From: Heracleum sosnowskyi
Lineage: Eukaryota; Streptophyta; Magnoliopsida; Apiales; Apiaceae
Assembly: GCA_030848705.1 (NCBI GenBank)
Contig: CM061238.1
Span: 48,771,133-48,835,132 of the forward strand
Length of the DNA stretch: 64,000 nt
Direction of reading: 5' to 3'
Each line of letters begins with the position of its first letter. Position 1 is the first letter of the stretch. Below the pieces are notes generated by a model, which did no database searches, was not told the DNA's origin, and saw nothing but the letters and a program-made list of their open reading frames with translations. Of the stretch, positions 9,939 through 21,556 are shown piece by piece. Made by a program: the position numbers and the translations under genes.

Positions 9939-10962
9939 TGTTAATCCCAAATGACCTAACAGAATTGTAGAAGAGGGGGGGGGTTGAATACAATTCTTGA
10001 TATTTCTTAAACTTAAAACAACTTACAAATAAAAACTGAACTTAAAGTAAAAATCACAAGCACATAAATAATTTCAGTTGGATTGTTTGATGATCCAACT
10101 GAAGTGATTTTTATTGCGGAAATAATCTGTGATACAAAATGTACACAGCTGCTCAGTTACAAGATTGTAGAGAAGTATGCTCTCAAAGATAGCTAATACA
10201 AACTATTTGTTTTTCTTCTCTCACTCTTAAAGTAACTGCTACACTTGGTTATATATACCCAAGTTTACAATTCTACGTTTGGCTAAACTAAAGAACAATA
10301 GTAGTAACCATCAGTAGCTTGCTTTTCATTCCTTTTGTCCAATGGTCCTTGGAGATCTTTGCTTTTGTCTTCATGCTTATTTTAATCATTCCCAATAGCC
10401 TTATTGGAAATTGGAATGTTTCCTTATTTCCAGTAACCATTTTGATGGCTTCCAATGCAAAGTACACTTCCATATCTCCTTTAGATCTGTTCAGTAAACT
10501 GTCACTATCACTTTGTCAACTGTTCAAAAAGCAATAGTGATTCGTTGATAGCAGGGAGATGTGTTTCGTTGATAGCTTTATTCTTCATTCCGTTGATGGT
10601 GTTTCCTTCGTTTCGTTGATGGGTAAACTCCATACCGTTGACAGAGTGATCTTCATACCGTTGACATGTCTTCACTTAGGCAAAATTACAAGGCATAATA
10701 TATTTACAATTAACCAACCTATTTTGCCTATCTAGTACTTAGTCAACATGACTTAGAAAACCTATCTAATACATACAACAGACTGCATATCAAACTGTAA
10801 AGTATTGTACAGTGCAATTGCTACATTACTCATTTCGTTGATGAGCTTCCTGTCAATGGAATGCTGCAAAGCATGCCATTTCGTTGACAGTTACAAAATG
10901 ACTTAATACAAAATCTACTAAGTGTGTTTATAATTATCATCAAGAACAACATATTCCTAACA
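9939..10962 (-). repeat. 5' LTR of element B
   Basis: On the plus strand the LTR runs from TGTTAATCCC to TTCCTAACA, giving the TGTTA...TAACA ends of an LTR, 1024 bp. It contains a TATATATA box at about 10249-10257, a C-run/GTATTCAA block next to the inner edge (9972-9992) shared with the other Sirevirus-type LTRs, and eight CGTTGA words (10543, 10566, 10590, 10613, 10635, 10658, 10836, 10882), all in the same orientation. The partner LTR is outside the window. Confidence 0.85.
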
Positions 10963-13900
10963 GTGATTCTACCCATCTGTAGAATTACAGAGAATAATAT
11001 TAAGTCATTAGTTAACAGTGATAAGGCAAATGGTTTTTCAGGCAATGTCTTTATTCCTGATGAGGTCAGGCTTTTCTTGAAAGAGAAAATGCCTACTCTT
11101 TATGGATCAGTTTCTGATGCTATGGGGCAAGGCCAATCACACCTTGTTCCTAACACAAGCATCCCTCCCAAACAGTCTAAACAGTTACCAGCGATCTCTA
11201 ATGTCTCTCAAAAGACTTTAGTTGTAAAAACAAAGAAATCAGCTAGAACTGATGTGTCTGGAAGGCAATCAGGTTCAAAGGATTTTTCCTCTACACCACT
11301 CACTAAAAAGAAGTCACAAGGGGGTGTACAAGGGGTCCTGGTGAAGAAGGCTGCCAAGGGTGTTGAGGCTGTTTCTGTTAAAAGGAAGTTAGTGCTAAGG
11401 GATGAGACTGATTCTGAGGATGATTTACCTATATCCTCTAAGATGAATGTGAATAAGGAAGTTGTTGATACTGCTAATGTAGCTGTGGTACCATTGTCTA
11501 AGCCACAGAAGAAAAGGAAATTATCAAAGAGCAGGTATCATATTCCTTTAGAAAAGAAGCAGGATACTGATGGACAGGATACTTCTATTCCTGATGAGCA
11601 GTCAAATCCTGATGCTCAAGCCAATCCTGACATTGGTCATCCTGATGCTGCACCAAGTCAAGTGGTATCTATTTCAGACTCTCCAGCCAAAGACTCACCA
11701 ACAAAAAGACATGTTGATATTTCATGGGAGAAGTATGGTGCTGCTGCTTCCAATCTTGGGATCATACATCCAATGGAAAAGAAAAGGATGGCAGAGGAGA
11801 GAGTTTTTCATAGACAAAAGAAACTGAAAGGATCAAGCCCACAAGAACCTGGACCTCAAAGTGGTTCAGCAGCTATTACTGATGATCCTGCCCCACAAGA
11901 ACCACTCAATAAAAGTTTGGGTGAAGGCATAGCAAGTGGAATGGTCACACAAGAACCATTTTCTCAAAGGGAAAATGAAGACATTTCTATTCCAGCCACA
12001 CAAGAACCATCTTCTCAATGTGAAGATGCAGGCAAAGCTACAGTTTCTGAGAAATTTCCTGACAAAGCTCAAGGGATTTCTGGTGCAGATGAAGTTGAAA
12101 AATTGGTTGAGAACACTGTAAATGATGGAAGTACACAAGAACCTTTAACTCAAAGTGTTAAAGCAGCTTCTGAACCTCAGGTTCCACAAGAACCATTGGT
12201 AGCAAATACTGATGCATGCCAATCAAATCCTGACAGTGTTGCTCCTGACGCTAGTGGTGCTCCTGATGTTGAGCCAATCCTGATACATCCACTTAGCTCA
12301 AGACCAATGATAGATCCTATCACATCATCCCAGGATAAACTTAAAGGTATTGCTATTCCTGATCCTGATGTTACTCATGATTCTAATGCTGATGATAGTG
12401 ATGATAGTGATGATGATAATCAAGATGAGAAGGATCAGCTTGCTACAGCAATCAAATCTAGTCTTGGAACTATCTATGGTTCTTTAAGCACATTTATGGC
12501 TGGCAAGGCTACTACTGGAAAGGACTTCAGACAAGACTTTTTTGTTCCTTCTGAAATGAATCCTGCTGAGGCACTTAGACAATATGAATGGACAAATTCA
12601 TGGTACAGATCTGCTGAATCTGTTAGCTATCCATATGCTTTGGATCATGCCAATGATGCAGTGAAATTAATAGAGAATGAAGATTTGAAGAATCATTTGA
12701 AGGCAACTACTCTCTTATTCAAACGCCTCAAACATGAAATTGATTCTGTCAAGGCTGCTACAGAATTGGTGAGGACTGATATTTCTTAGAACTTTACAAA
12801 GGTGCCTACTGCTCTTCAACTAAGAATAGTGGAATCCCAAGTCAAGTCAGTCATTACTGAACAGACCTCCATCAATAGCAGAATTGATTCTCTTGATTCT
12901 AAGGTAACTGACATTCAAACCTCTCTTGCCTTAATTTTGAATTTATTGTCAAATACTGATGTCAAAAAGAGGGAGAAGGTAAGTCAGACAAAATGTACAC
13001 CTGATCTAGTATTGAGGAATAATAATGATGATGATCATACTGGAAATGATGGTGGTGACAAAGTTCTACAAGGAGAAACCTCTGATGCTGCTGTTATGAA
13101 GTCTAAAATTCAAACTTCTCAAATTCAAACAACGCAGTCAACTCATGTTTCTGATTCTGGAATAAGGACAGTGAGAACATTGGTACAATCTCAGATCCTG
13201 ACGGAAGAATAAATCCTGACAGGTGATCAAATCCTGATGAATGATCAAATCCTGACGCCTGGTCATGGACATACACTTTCTACAATTCCTGAAGGTAATG
13301 AAGATGTTCTCATTGAATATCCTTAAGATGCTGCTAACCTATTCTAGAAGTTCAAAACAAGAGATGGAAATGTTGTTACTCTTTATCATACTGATAAAAG
13401 GGTTCAACAATTGTTTGCAAGGAAGGCCCTTTCTACAACAAGTGAAGAATATCCTGATCTCTCACCTGAAGAATTCTTAAATCAACAAAGAGAAATGATG
13501 GAAAGTTTTGAGAATCCTGCTCCTGCTAGAGGTAGAGAAGGTAGAGGAAGAAGAGGTAGAAGAGGCTCATCAAATCAATCAATGCCTAGACAGACAAGGT
13601 CTAGAGGTTTGATAATTGAAGAAATTCCTGAAGCTTCACAAAATCCAATAGATCCTGCTATCAGGGCTATCATTGAGAAGGAAGATAAAGAGTTTATTGA
13701 AGAAGAACCTGAACTGAGAAGAAGACCAAAACAATCAACACTCATTAGCAATACAGCTCAAATTTCAGACTCAAATCCTGGCATTGCTCAAGGTCCTGAT
13801 GATTTTGAAATTTTGCAAGAGGTTGATCTGTTAATCTTAACTACTGTGGTTGATTCTCATAATAGTGAAGTTGATGAAGAAGAAGAAGCAAGAAGAAGAA

Positions 13901-14877
13901 AGATATCAAGGTAAACAAATAGAGATTTTCAGCTCTATGTGCAAAGGCTCAAAATTTCAGATAAAAGGTTGTGGAGAAATGTAAAGAGACAACAACCTCA
14001 ACTGGAAAGAAGCTATGTTCTTGAAAAGGAAAAAGATAAGAAGTGGAAGAATATCGACACTATTCAGTGCAATAGACATGTGAACTTTCAGTCAAGAGGA
14101 ATTATAACAAGTGCCTCCAGTGTTGCTGATTTTTCTGATTCATTTAGATCAAAAGCACTCTGGCTACAAATGTTCTCTAATCTAAGGCAAATGGCAAACA
14201 ATTCAAGAGGAGGTATTGGACACAAGGATGTTGAATATCTGAATACACCTCATGTTGATCCTTATGCCTTGACTGAAATTGGAGGTATTTTAAATTCTGA
14301 ACACCTGAACAATTTATTAGCTGTTGATATAGTTATAGATTGTCATGATGGTACTGAAAAGAAAGAGAAGCTTCTGTATTTTATGAAAGATGATAGTGTG
14401 AAGATTCTATCCATTCAAGACTTGTTGGTGAAAACTACAAAGGAACTGAAATATGTTCATTATCTGTTAAAATGGAAGAATGAAGTGTGCAAGGTATGGA
14501 GTGATATGATTCTGGCAACAATAAGAAGAAGATTTCTTGAAGGAAAGAATTTCAATGGTAATTATACTCCCATGTATTTAAATCTAAGAGATCAATATGT
14601 GGAAATGCAAAGGGGCACTGTTGTTAAAGAAATGACCTTTGGCATGACTCAGCTTACTCTCAATCCAGATGGAAAGGAAATTGCTTATCTTCTACTTGAA
14701 GAACAAAGTCTGCCAAGAAGCTCAATTCAAAATCTCAGAGCAGCTATCTACCAGATTAATGAGGAAGATGAAGAACTCAGAAATCTTAAGGAAAGACTGA
14801 TTCAAATTCTTGAAGAAAAAGAAGAAAATTTGTTATCCAACTTCTTGAAGATGAATCTGTTCTATCAAAGAATTTAA
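10963..14877 (+). pseudogene. Extra 3' ORF of element A, one frame with five nonsense codons
   Basis: A single frame of about 1305 codons carries stops at 12787, 13210, 13324, 13345 and 13912 and ends at 14875-14877, with no frameshift. Its order resembles the extra ORF of element B: an N-terminal part (start missing), a long low-complexity linker, a coiled coil (SRIDSLDSKVTDIQTSL, near 12870-12940), then a basic RGREGRGRRGRRG stretch (13528-13570) and an ordered C-terminal part (13915-14877). The linker has about six QEP repeats and many Asn/Pro-Asp units (NPDAQANPD) encoded by the repeated TCCTGA word. I recognise no enzymatic domain, signal peptide or membrane span. The first bases of the open frame at 10924-10962 belong to the LTR of B, not to this gene. 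Confidence 0.75.
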
Positions 14878-14986
14878 ACAGATAAGTTGCTGCTGTAAAT
14901 ACTTGTACATTTTTTAAATATATTTTTGACATCATTGAATCTAGGAATCTATACTTTATTTTACAAAGTATAAAATTGGGGGAGAT
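14878..14986 (+). other. 3' untranslated stretch and polypurine tract of element A
   Basis: About 100 AT-rich bases follow the ORF stop. They end in TTGGGGGAGA (14976-14985), the polypurine tract that primes plus-strand DNA, directly before the LTR start TGTTAGATC at 14987. Confidence 0.85.
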
Positions 14987-15512
14987 TGTTAGATCATGAT
15001 TCAATGATCGTCAGGATCTAGACTCAACTGATTAGGATTGCTTACGTCATCAGTATTTGCTCAAGCGTCAGTATCAGGATTGTCATCAGGATTTCTATCA
15101 GGACTATGATCAGGATTGATCATCAGGACTGGAAGCTGATCAGGATTCCTACTTCGAGTTATATTTGGAGTCTAGTTAAATAAGGAAGTTTATTTTGTCG
15201 GTTCCTTATTTATAGGAATGAAGCTATCAATTTAGGATAGGTTTCAATCTTTGTAATTGATTAGGACTTATCATGTATTTGATAGAGAAGCTGTGTAGCA
15301 TATAAACACAGTTTAGGTTTCGATTTATATCGATCATACACACGAGTATATTGTAACCTTGAAGCTCTCAAGAACATCAGAATTTCTTGAGAGAGTTTGT
15401 AACAGTTTTATATCAGATTTAATAAAGCTGTTATTATTCTTTCATATTTGTGATCAATATTTTATTAAGTCGAGAATCTTATACAATTGTATTCAACCCC
15501 CCTTCTACAATT
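14987..15512 (+). repeat. 3' LTR of element A, truncated at its outer end
   Basis: It starts TGTTAGATCATGATT. Seven TCAGGA words fall between 15011 and 15145. A TATA-like TATAAACAC is at 15301-15309, an AATAAA poly(A) signal at about 15420, and the GTATTCAACCCCCC block at 15489-15502. The TAACA end present in LTRs B and D is missing, so the LTR is cut at the junction with viral DNA. Confidence 0.8.
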
Positions 15513-16263
15513 TTTTATTACTGGGCAATAGAAAAACATCTCACTGAAGATACTAGATTTAGCATAATTAATGCCTACCAATTAGATAATGATGTTCAAC
15601 CAATATTTGATGAAACAATACGAATCCCATCAAATGGAGTCAATACTTTAATTTACACAATAATAAAACAGTTTATTGGAACCCCCAGTAATATTACTGA
15701 AAGAATCCATGATCAACTCAGTAACTTAACTTGTCCAACTCTAAGTGATTTTAGATGGTATAAAGACATCTTTATGTCTAGAGTTATGATGAGAGACGAT
15801 AGTAATAAATCATTTTGGAAAGAGAAATTCGTTAATGGTTTAGCCAATTTATTTGCACATAAAATTCGTGAAGAATTAAGTAAAAATTTAGGATTTATAA
15901 ATTACGACGAATTAACTTATGGTGAAATAATAAGTGTCATACAAAAAATAAGATTAAAATGTGTATTGATCACAAAATTACTAAACAAGTTAATAAAGAT
16001 AAAAACAAAGCTAAATATGAGTTAGGAACTTTTTGTGAGCAATATGGTTTACCCCCCATAGCCCCTTCAAGGAATAAGCCTAAACATCATAATAAATATA
16101 AGAAATTTAATAAATATGTTAAAAGAGAAAGTAAAGAAGAATATTACAAAAAACCACAAAAGTTTAAAAGAAAACATTTAACAATAACAAAAAATTTACT
16201 AAAAAATTTGATAAGAGTAAAGTTATTTGTCACAATTGTGGCAAACCAGGTCATTATAAAATG
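15513..16263 (+). pseudogene. Endogenous caulimovirid coat protein region with zinc knuckle, frameshifted
   Basis: The frame from about 15513 to 15958 shows a caulimovirid coat protein core (TERIHDQLSNL, FRWYKDIFMSR, WKEKFVNGL, LFAHKIREEL). It breaks near 15958 into a second frame (CIDHKI, TFCEQYGLPPIAPSR) and a Lys-rich basic tail. The zinc knuckle (CHNCGKPGHYK, 16228-16260) is in a third frame and its last Cys is displaced. The part upstream of the coat protein, including a movement protein, is absent. Coat protein normally packages the DNA genome; with these breaks this copy cannot encode a working one. Confidence 0.8.
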
Positions 16264-16688
16264 AATGTTGAGTTAAAGATAAACTTAATCAACTACATAT
16301 TTCAAATGAAGATACCGAGTTAATCTTTCAATTACTGAGAATTGAAAACGAATCTAGCGATAATAGCGAACATTATACATATATACTTTCTCAATCAACT
16401 AGTACTAGTAACACAGATAGTGATAATAGTAAACCAAACATTACTATAGGATGTACAGATAATTGTAACAAAAATTATTGCACTAAAACAATAAATGTAC
16501 TATCTAAAATTCAAGAGGAAGAAACCAATTTACTAATAGAATTAATTAGTAAAATAACAGATCCCCAACTAAAGACACAATACGTTAATAAATTAAAAAC
16601 TTTACTAACGCAAGATATCAAAACTGATAAGAAAAATGAAAAACCTAAATTTAGTCTTAATAAGATACTTGAAAGATTTAAAACCTAG
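16264..16688 (+). pseudogene. Endogenous caulimovirid linker between coat protein and protease
   Basis: From about 16267 a frame without an ATG stays open to TAG 16686-16688. It encodes an acidic Ser/Asn/Thr-rich segment (TELIFQLLRIE, SDNSEHYTYILSQSTS) and a Lys-rich end. It sits between the zinc knuckle and the protease in the viral order and is joined to the next part by another frame change near 16680-16690. It has no recognisable domain. Confidence 0.6.
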
Positions 16689-17681
16689 TTAAAGAAATCA
16701 CATTGGTAGATTTAAATCAAGAAGTCAATATTTTAAAGAAAGAAATTTCTAATTTAAAACAAGAAATTCCAAAATTAAAAGAAGAAATTGAACAGATTAA
16801 AACTGATTCAAAATTATTAATCCATGATTCTTCTGAGGAAGAAGATCTAGAAGATAAAGAATCCGAAGTTATTAAACAACAAGGACTTTCATTAAAGATG
16901 TTAAAAGATATTACTATTCAAAAATGGTATACTAACATTAAACTAATAATTAATAAAACTTTTACTATTAAAACAACTGCCCTTATTGATACAGGAGCTG
17001 ATTTAAATTGTATTCAAGAAGGACTAGTTCCAACAACTTATTACGAAAAAACTAATGAAAGACTAAGCTCAGCCAATGGTAGTCAAATGAACATAAAATA
17101 CAAATTACCTAAGGTTCATATTTGTCAAGACAACATTTGCTTTCAGACCTCTTTTGTCTTAATAACAAACATGACTGATAAAATTATATTGGGATTACCA
17201 TTTATTTATTTACTCTATCCTTTTACAACCTCAACTAAAGGATTAGTCAGTAAACATTTAGGTCAGACAATAACATTTAATTTTATCCTAGAACCAGAGG
17301 AAAAAGATTTAAAAACTATTCAAGAACAATCAGTTACTAAAACTCTTACAATATTAAATAATAAAAAGAGTCATTTAAGATATTTAAAAAATGAAATTAA
17401 ATATAAAAGAATTGAAGAACAATTAACAGATAATAAACTCCAAAATAAAATTGAACAATTCAATAAAACTTTATTAAAAGAAATATGTTCAGATGTTCCT
17501 CATGCCTTTTGGCATAGAAAGAAACATATAGTTAATTTACCTTATGCAAAGGAATTTAAAGAACATTTAATTCCAACAAAAGCTAGACCTATTCAAATGA
17601 ATCATGAACAGTTAGAATATTGTAAAAAAGAAATTAACGAATTATTAAGCAAAGGATTAATTAGAAATAGTAAATCACCTT
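16689..17681 (+). pseudogene. Endogenous caulimovirid protease and start of reverse transcriptase
   Basis: The frame begins without a real ATG (the first candidate codon is TTG at 16703). Residues encoded at about 16710-16800 form a Leu/Ile/Lys/Glu heptad coiled coil. The retropepsin motif LIDTGADLN has its DTG at 16988-16996, and ILGLPF lies near 17190. RT begins near 17520 with HKPYI-like residues and IPTKARPIQM, and is interrupted by the Tekay-type solo LTR at 17682. The continuation is at 36404. Confidence 0.85.
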
Positions 17682-20600
17682 TGTAAGATCCGGGAAAATT
17701 ACGTGTTAATATTTGATGTGAAATGAAATTTTATTTTCATATCTGTAATTATTAAATATTTTATCTTGTTAAATGTGTTAAACTATTCGTTAAGAAATCG
17801 AATAAGTGACATTGGGATGCTATGTGAAAATTTGTGGTGATTAGAAATTATTTTAAAAAGGATGTCATTTTATTTCGTTTTATTTTAATTATCGAAAAGG
17901 AAATTTAGATCATTCCCTAATTATTCGGGAAATTGATATATTGTGCGTATCAATAATACATCTGTTATAGCCCTAGTATTCTTGAGCATTCGTTATATAA
18001 ATAATATGTATTGATTTGGATAATTATCAATCATTATGGATGACTATCACCTCGTAAAACGTGTATTTTACTTTATTAAAGATTTAAAGCGATCCAATGG
18101 ATCAATATCAATCCAAAAATGTTGTTTGGGGTATTATTTTCCGTTTAATATAAAAAGGCGTATCGTGCATTATTTTGCGTATAATCAAGCTTATTTATTG
18201 TTAAAAATCTCTGAACCGTGTTCTTCATGTTCTTGAGAATCAAACCAAATTTTGAAGGTGTTATCGGAATCCGATTTCGACGCTCTAGTAGTCGAATCGA
18301 AGCTCTCAACATCCTCTATCCAAATCCATCAACATATTTCATGTGGGTATAATTTCTAAACTTTCCTTATTTTTAATATTTCGAATTTTTATTTAAAATT
18401 TGGGGGAAATCTTAATATTGATTGTTCTTGTAAATTGATGGCATGGTTGTGTTTATTATGTGATGAAGAGTGCGTGTATGATTTTTTAATTTGGATTTTG
18501 AGTAAGGTTTCGAGAAAATCGGAAAGTTTATAAACTCACCGGAAAAGTTTTACTTTTGCCGGATTTTGAGTTAGAGTGATTGGTTCTGGCTTTTGTTTAC
18601 ATCATTAGATAGATCGTGAGATGAGGAATTTATAGGTGTCAACAGTTTTGAGTTTGGTGTTCGATTCTAGCTTGCTGGAAAATCAGGCCGCCGGGTTTTG
18701 ATCGGATTTTTCTGGCAATCCGGTGATGTTTTGGCTTGTTTGTGATCATATTTGGAGTTAGTATGCTGTGAAGGTGATTTCCCCTCAAAGAAATGCGAGT
18801 TTGCAGTTGATTTTGAGCACCAGAAGAATTCCGGTGGCCAGACGCCGGCCGGAAACTGGAAAACCCAGTTTCTGGTGGGTTGTTCTTGGTGACCCGGAAA
18901 AGTTCTTGGTGACCCGTTTTGCAACCCTAACCGGACCAGGTTTTGATTCAGAAAACCCTAACCCTATTTCTGAAAACTGTTTCTGGAATTATTTTTTTTA
19001 ATAATTCAAAAATTGTTTTAAAAATTCTAAAAATCACATTTTTGATTTAGAAATACATTTTATTATTCAGAAAATTTTATAAATTTATAAATATTTATTT
19101 AAATTCGAAAATTGATTAAATTTAATTATTTTTGATTAATAATTAATTTATTTAATTAATTGATTAATTTTAATAATCAGTTAATTCTATTAAATAATTA
19201 TTAATTAAATCTAATTAATTTAAATTAGATTTAATTATTTTCTTGGCTTGGTTTTATTCATACAAATTTGTTTAAATGTTGGAATTAGTCAATTAATTTT
19301 TATATTAATTGATTAAATTGTTTTTAAATCTTTATATTGGGATAAATGATCCGATTTTTGATCTAAAAATATTTTGAGGATTAATTCCTTTGAAACGAGA
19401 GTCGAATATCTTTCTAAAATTATTTTTTGGACATTACGAGACTTATGTAATTTATTTATCACAATTAAATGATAATGTGTGTTACGTGAAATATGTGAAT
19501 TATTTGTTTATTGAGTCATAAATACGAATAAGTGATTGGAGACTTGTTTAAATACTTTGGTCGTGTCTAATATTATCACGAGGGGTAGTTGGAATAGAAA
19601 TTTGTCGGTATTGTTAGGAAATGAGATTGACCAGACCGTTGACTTAGATGTTGACTTTTATAGTAAAGAGATTTTCGACGAGCGTGATACGTGAATTATT
19701 TATTTAGTTAATCGTGATTATTCTATCAATTGAAATATGGTTATCTATGCAATAGAGGCTATTGGACGAGACGAGTCGGATTATCGAAGTATGTTAAATG
19801 AAAGACGTCGGGGAAGGATGAGGTATTGTTTACGACTGATTGAGTTATTTGTGAGTTGACTTAACACCAAGGGAACGTCAACACTCGTAGGGGACATTTG
19901 CAAGTATTTTCTTCCAACAGAGATATCGGTAAGATTAGTAAGTGCGTCGAAGTTAAATTACAAACGTTTATGGAATATGAGAATATATCATACTCTGAAG
20001 ACTAAAGTACCTTCTCATGTTTGACTATCGAGGCAGACGCGTGGATTCAAAAATGGTAGGATCAGATTCGTGGTATTCACAAGAGCGTTAAATCAAAGAA
20101 GGACGGAAATAGAGAATCATGTTATAAGACAGAATAAGGAGGGAATCGTATTATCTCAGCCTTACGAAATAGCTAAGGACCGGAGGCAAGTGTTTATACC
20201 CTTGCTTATTATTTGAGTGATATTCTCTTGAGTTATTATTATGCAATTGGCATACTCTTCACTAAATTTTAAATGATGACTCTTTTGCATTGAAGGGCAA
20301 GTATTTTATTTAATCTCGTAAATTGACGAGTATTCTTTCATATCTTTTGAGGTCAGATTTATATTTCCATATTAATTAGGAAAAGTATATTTATTATGTT
20401 GAAACGATTTAAAAGATAGTTGTGGGACTTATATAAATACTTTCTTTCGAAAATCTTGAATTATTAATTTGCAAGTTGAATACTTTTCACTTAATTTCCA
20501 AATGTTGATTCCTTTGCATTGAATTGCAAGTATTTTATTTAATCTCGTAAATTGACGAGTATTCTTTCATACCTTTTGAGTTTAGATTCATATTTCCATG

Positions 20601-21556
20601 TTGATTGGAAAAATATAAGTATTGTATTGAAACGATTTAAAAGATACCTTTCAAAAATCTTGATTTAAAAAATTAGGTTGGAATGTTGCCAACCCTAGAT
20701 GAGTGGGAACTTGTGAACCCGATGAGAGTAAAAATGTTATTTTAAATTTTGAAGTCGTGGTACTTGTTCTACAAGTATTCTATTTTCCATCTTGCACCTA
20801 TGCAAGTATTATTATCATTTCTTGTTGATGCGATTATCTGATCCAGTCCCTGATTCGAACTCATATATGTTGTGTATGATTTAGTTTAATTCCTTCAAAT
20901 ACAAGGCTTATCTATGATAAGTATATATTTTTGAAGGACTTAAACTATTTCTTTCAGAATTCAATAAACCCTTATTTCTTTATTCATAAACTTCACCTTG
21001 AATTTTTCTTAAACTTGAACTTGACTTTCTTGTTACTTATCAAATTGGTGAATCTTAACTATTCTTCCAGAATGTGATAATTTGTATTGTTGAGGTCAAC
21101 TAGAGCCTAATCCTTGAACCCTATTTTATATTGAACAATTGCAATTCCTTTTTGATATCATAATGCATGTTTCATATCAGACTTAACTTTAATTGAGCAT
21201 GTTATTGTTTATTCTTCATTATCATCCCAGTTGTTGCATCGATCTCGTCGATGTTTATATTATTGTCAGTTTTCATGTGCACCTCCCACTATTGTGTCGA
21301 TCTCGTCGATACTAGATTGTATTGTTATTCTTTATTGATTCTTCATAGTTGAGTTGTTTCCTGGAACGTGAGTTTTCCAGCGATTGTTGTATTAAGGTTG
21401 TCGATTCTTCCGACACCTGATTGTCGTAACAAGGTTGTCGATTGTACCAACACCTGGTGTATAGGATATATAATTGGAATGTTTTTAAATGGACCAATAA
21501 TGGTCAGACCAGATTCTTGGTCGGAATGAATTATGGCCAAGATTGTCAAGGATCCT
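17682..21556 (+). repeat. Solo LTR, left part; no gene
   Basis: This stretch is non-coding. It holds an extremely AT-rich palindrome-dense zone (about 19010-19340) rich in TTAATTAA-like words, and a pair of direct repeats of about 229 bp period (GCAAGTATTTTATTTAATC at 20297 and 20526). It also has paired short repeats of TCGATCTCGTCGAT near 21240 and 21298. The short open frames on either strand here have no recognisable similarity. Confidence 0.75.

Larger units (their letters stand above)
1..10962 (-). mobile_element. Sirevirus-type Ty1/copia retrotransposon B, partial at the left edge
   Basis: Reading right to left on the minus strand the order is LTR (9939-10962), initiator-Met primer site (9925-9936), gag, protease, integrase, RT, RNase H, a 0.5 kb spacer and a very long extra ORF leaving the window. 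Protease before integrase before RT is the copia order. An extra ORF after pol, a long gag with two zinc knuckles and the protease motif DSGCSRHMTG fit the Sirevirus (SIRE/Maximus) lineage. The far LTR lies outside the window, so age and target duplication cannot be read. gag, protease and integrase carry stops or frameshifts, so this copy looks non-autonomous although RT-RNase H and the extra ORF are open. It interrupts the extra ORF of element A. Confidence 0.9.
10963..15512 (+). mobile_element. Sirevirus-type copia element A, 3' part only
   Basis: The stretch begins where element B ends, in the middle of an ORF, and runs through a polypurine tract into a 3' LTR. gag and pol of A must lie left of B, outside the window. 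The LTR stops in the CCCCCCTTCTACAAT block about 15512, short of a TAACA end, where caulimovirid sequence begins. Confidence 0.75.

Noticed and set aside
10924..10962. N-terminus of the extra ORF of element A
   Set aside because: The listed start is GTG within LTR B; the real gene start is outside the window.
15513..15960. Caulimovirid movement protein at the left end
   Set aside because: The visible residues match coat protein blocks; no movement-protein motif is seen and the left part is missing.
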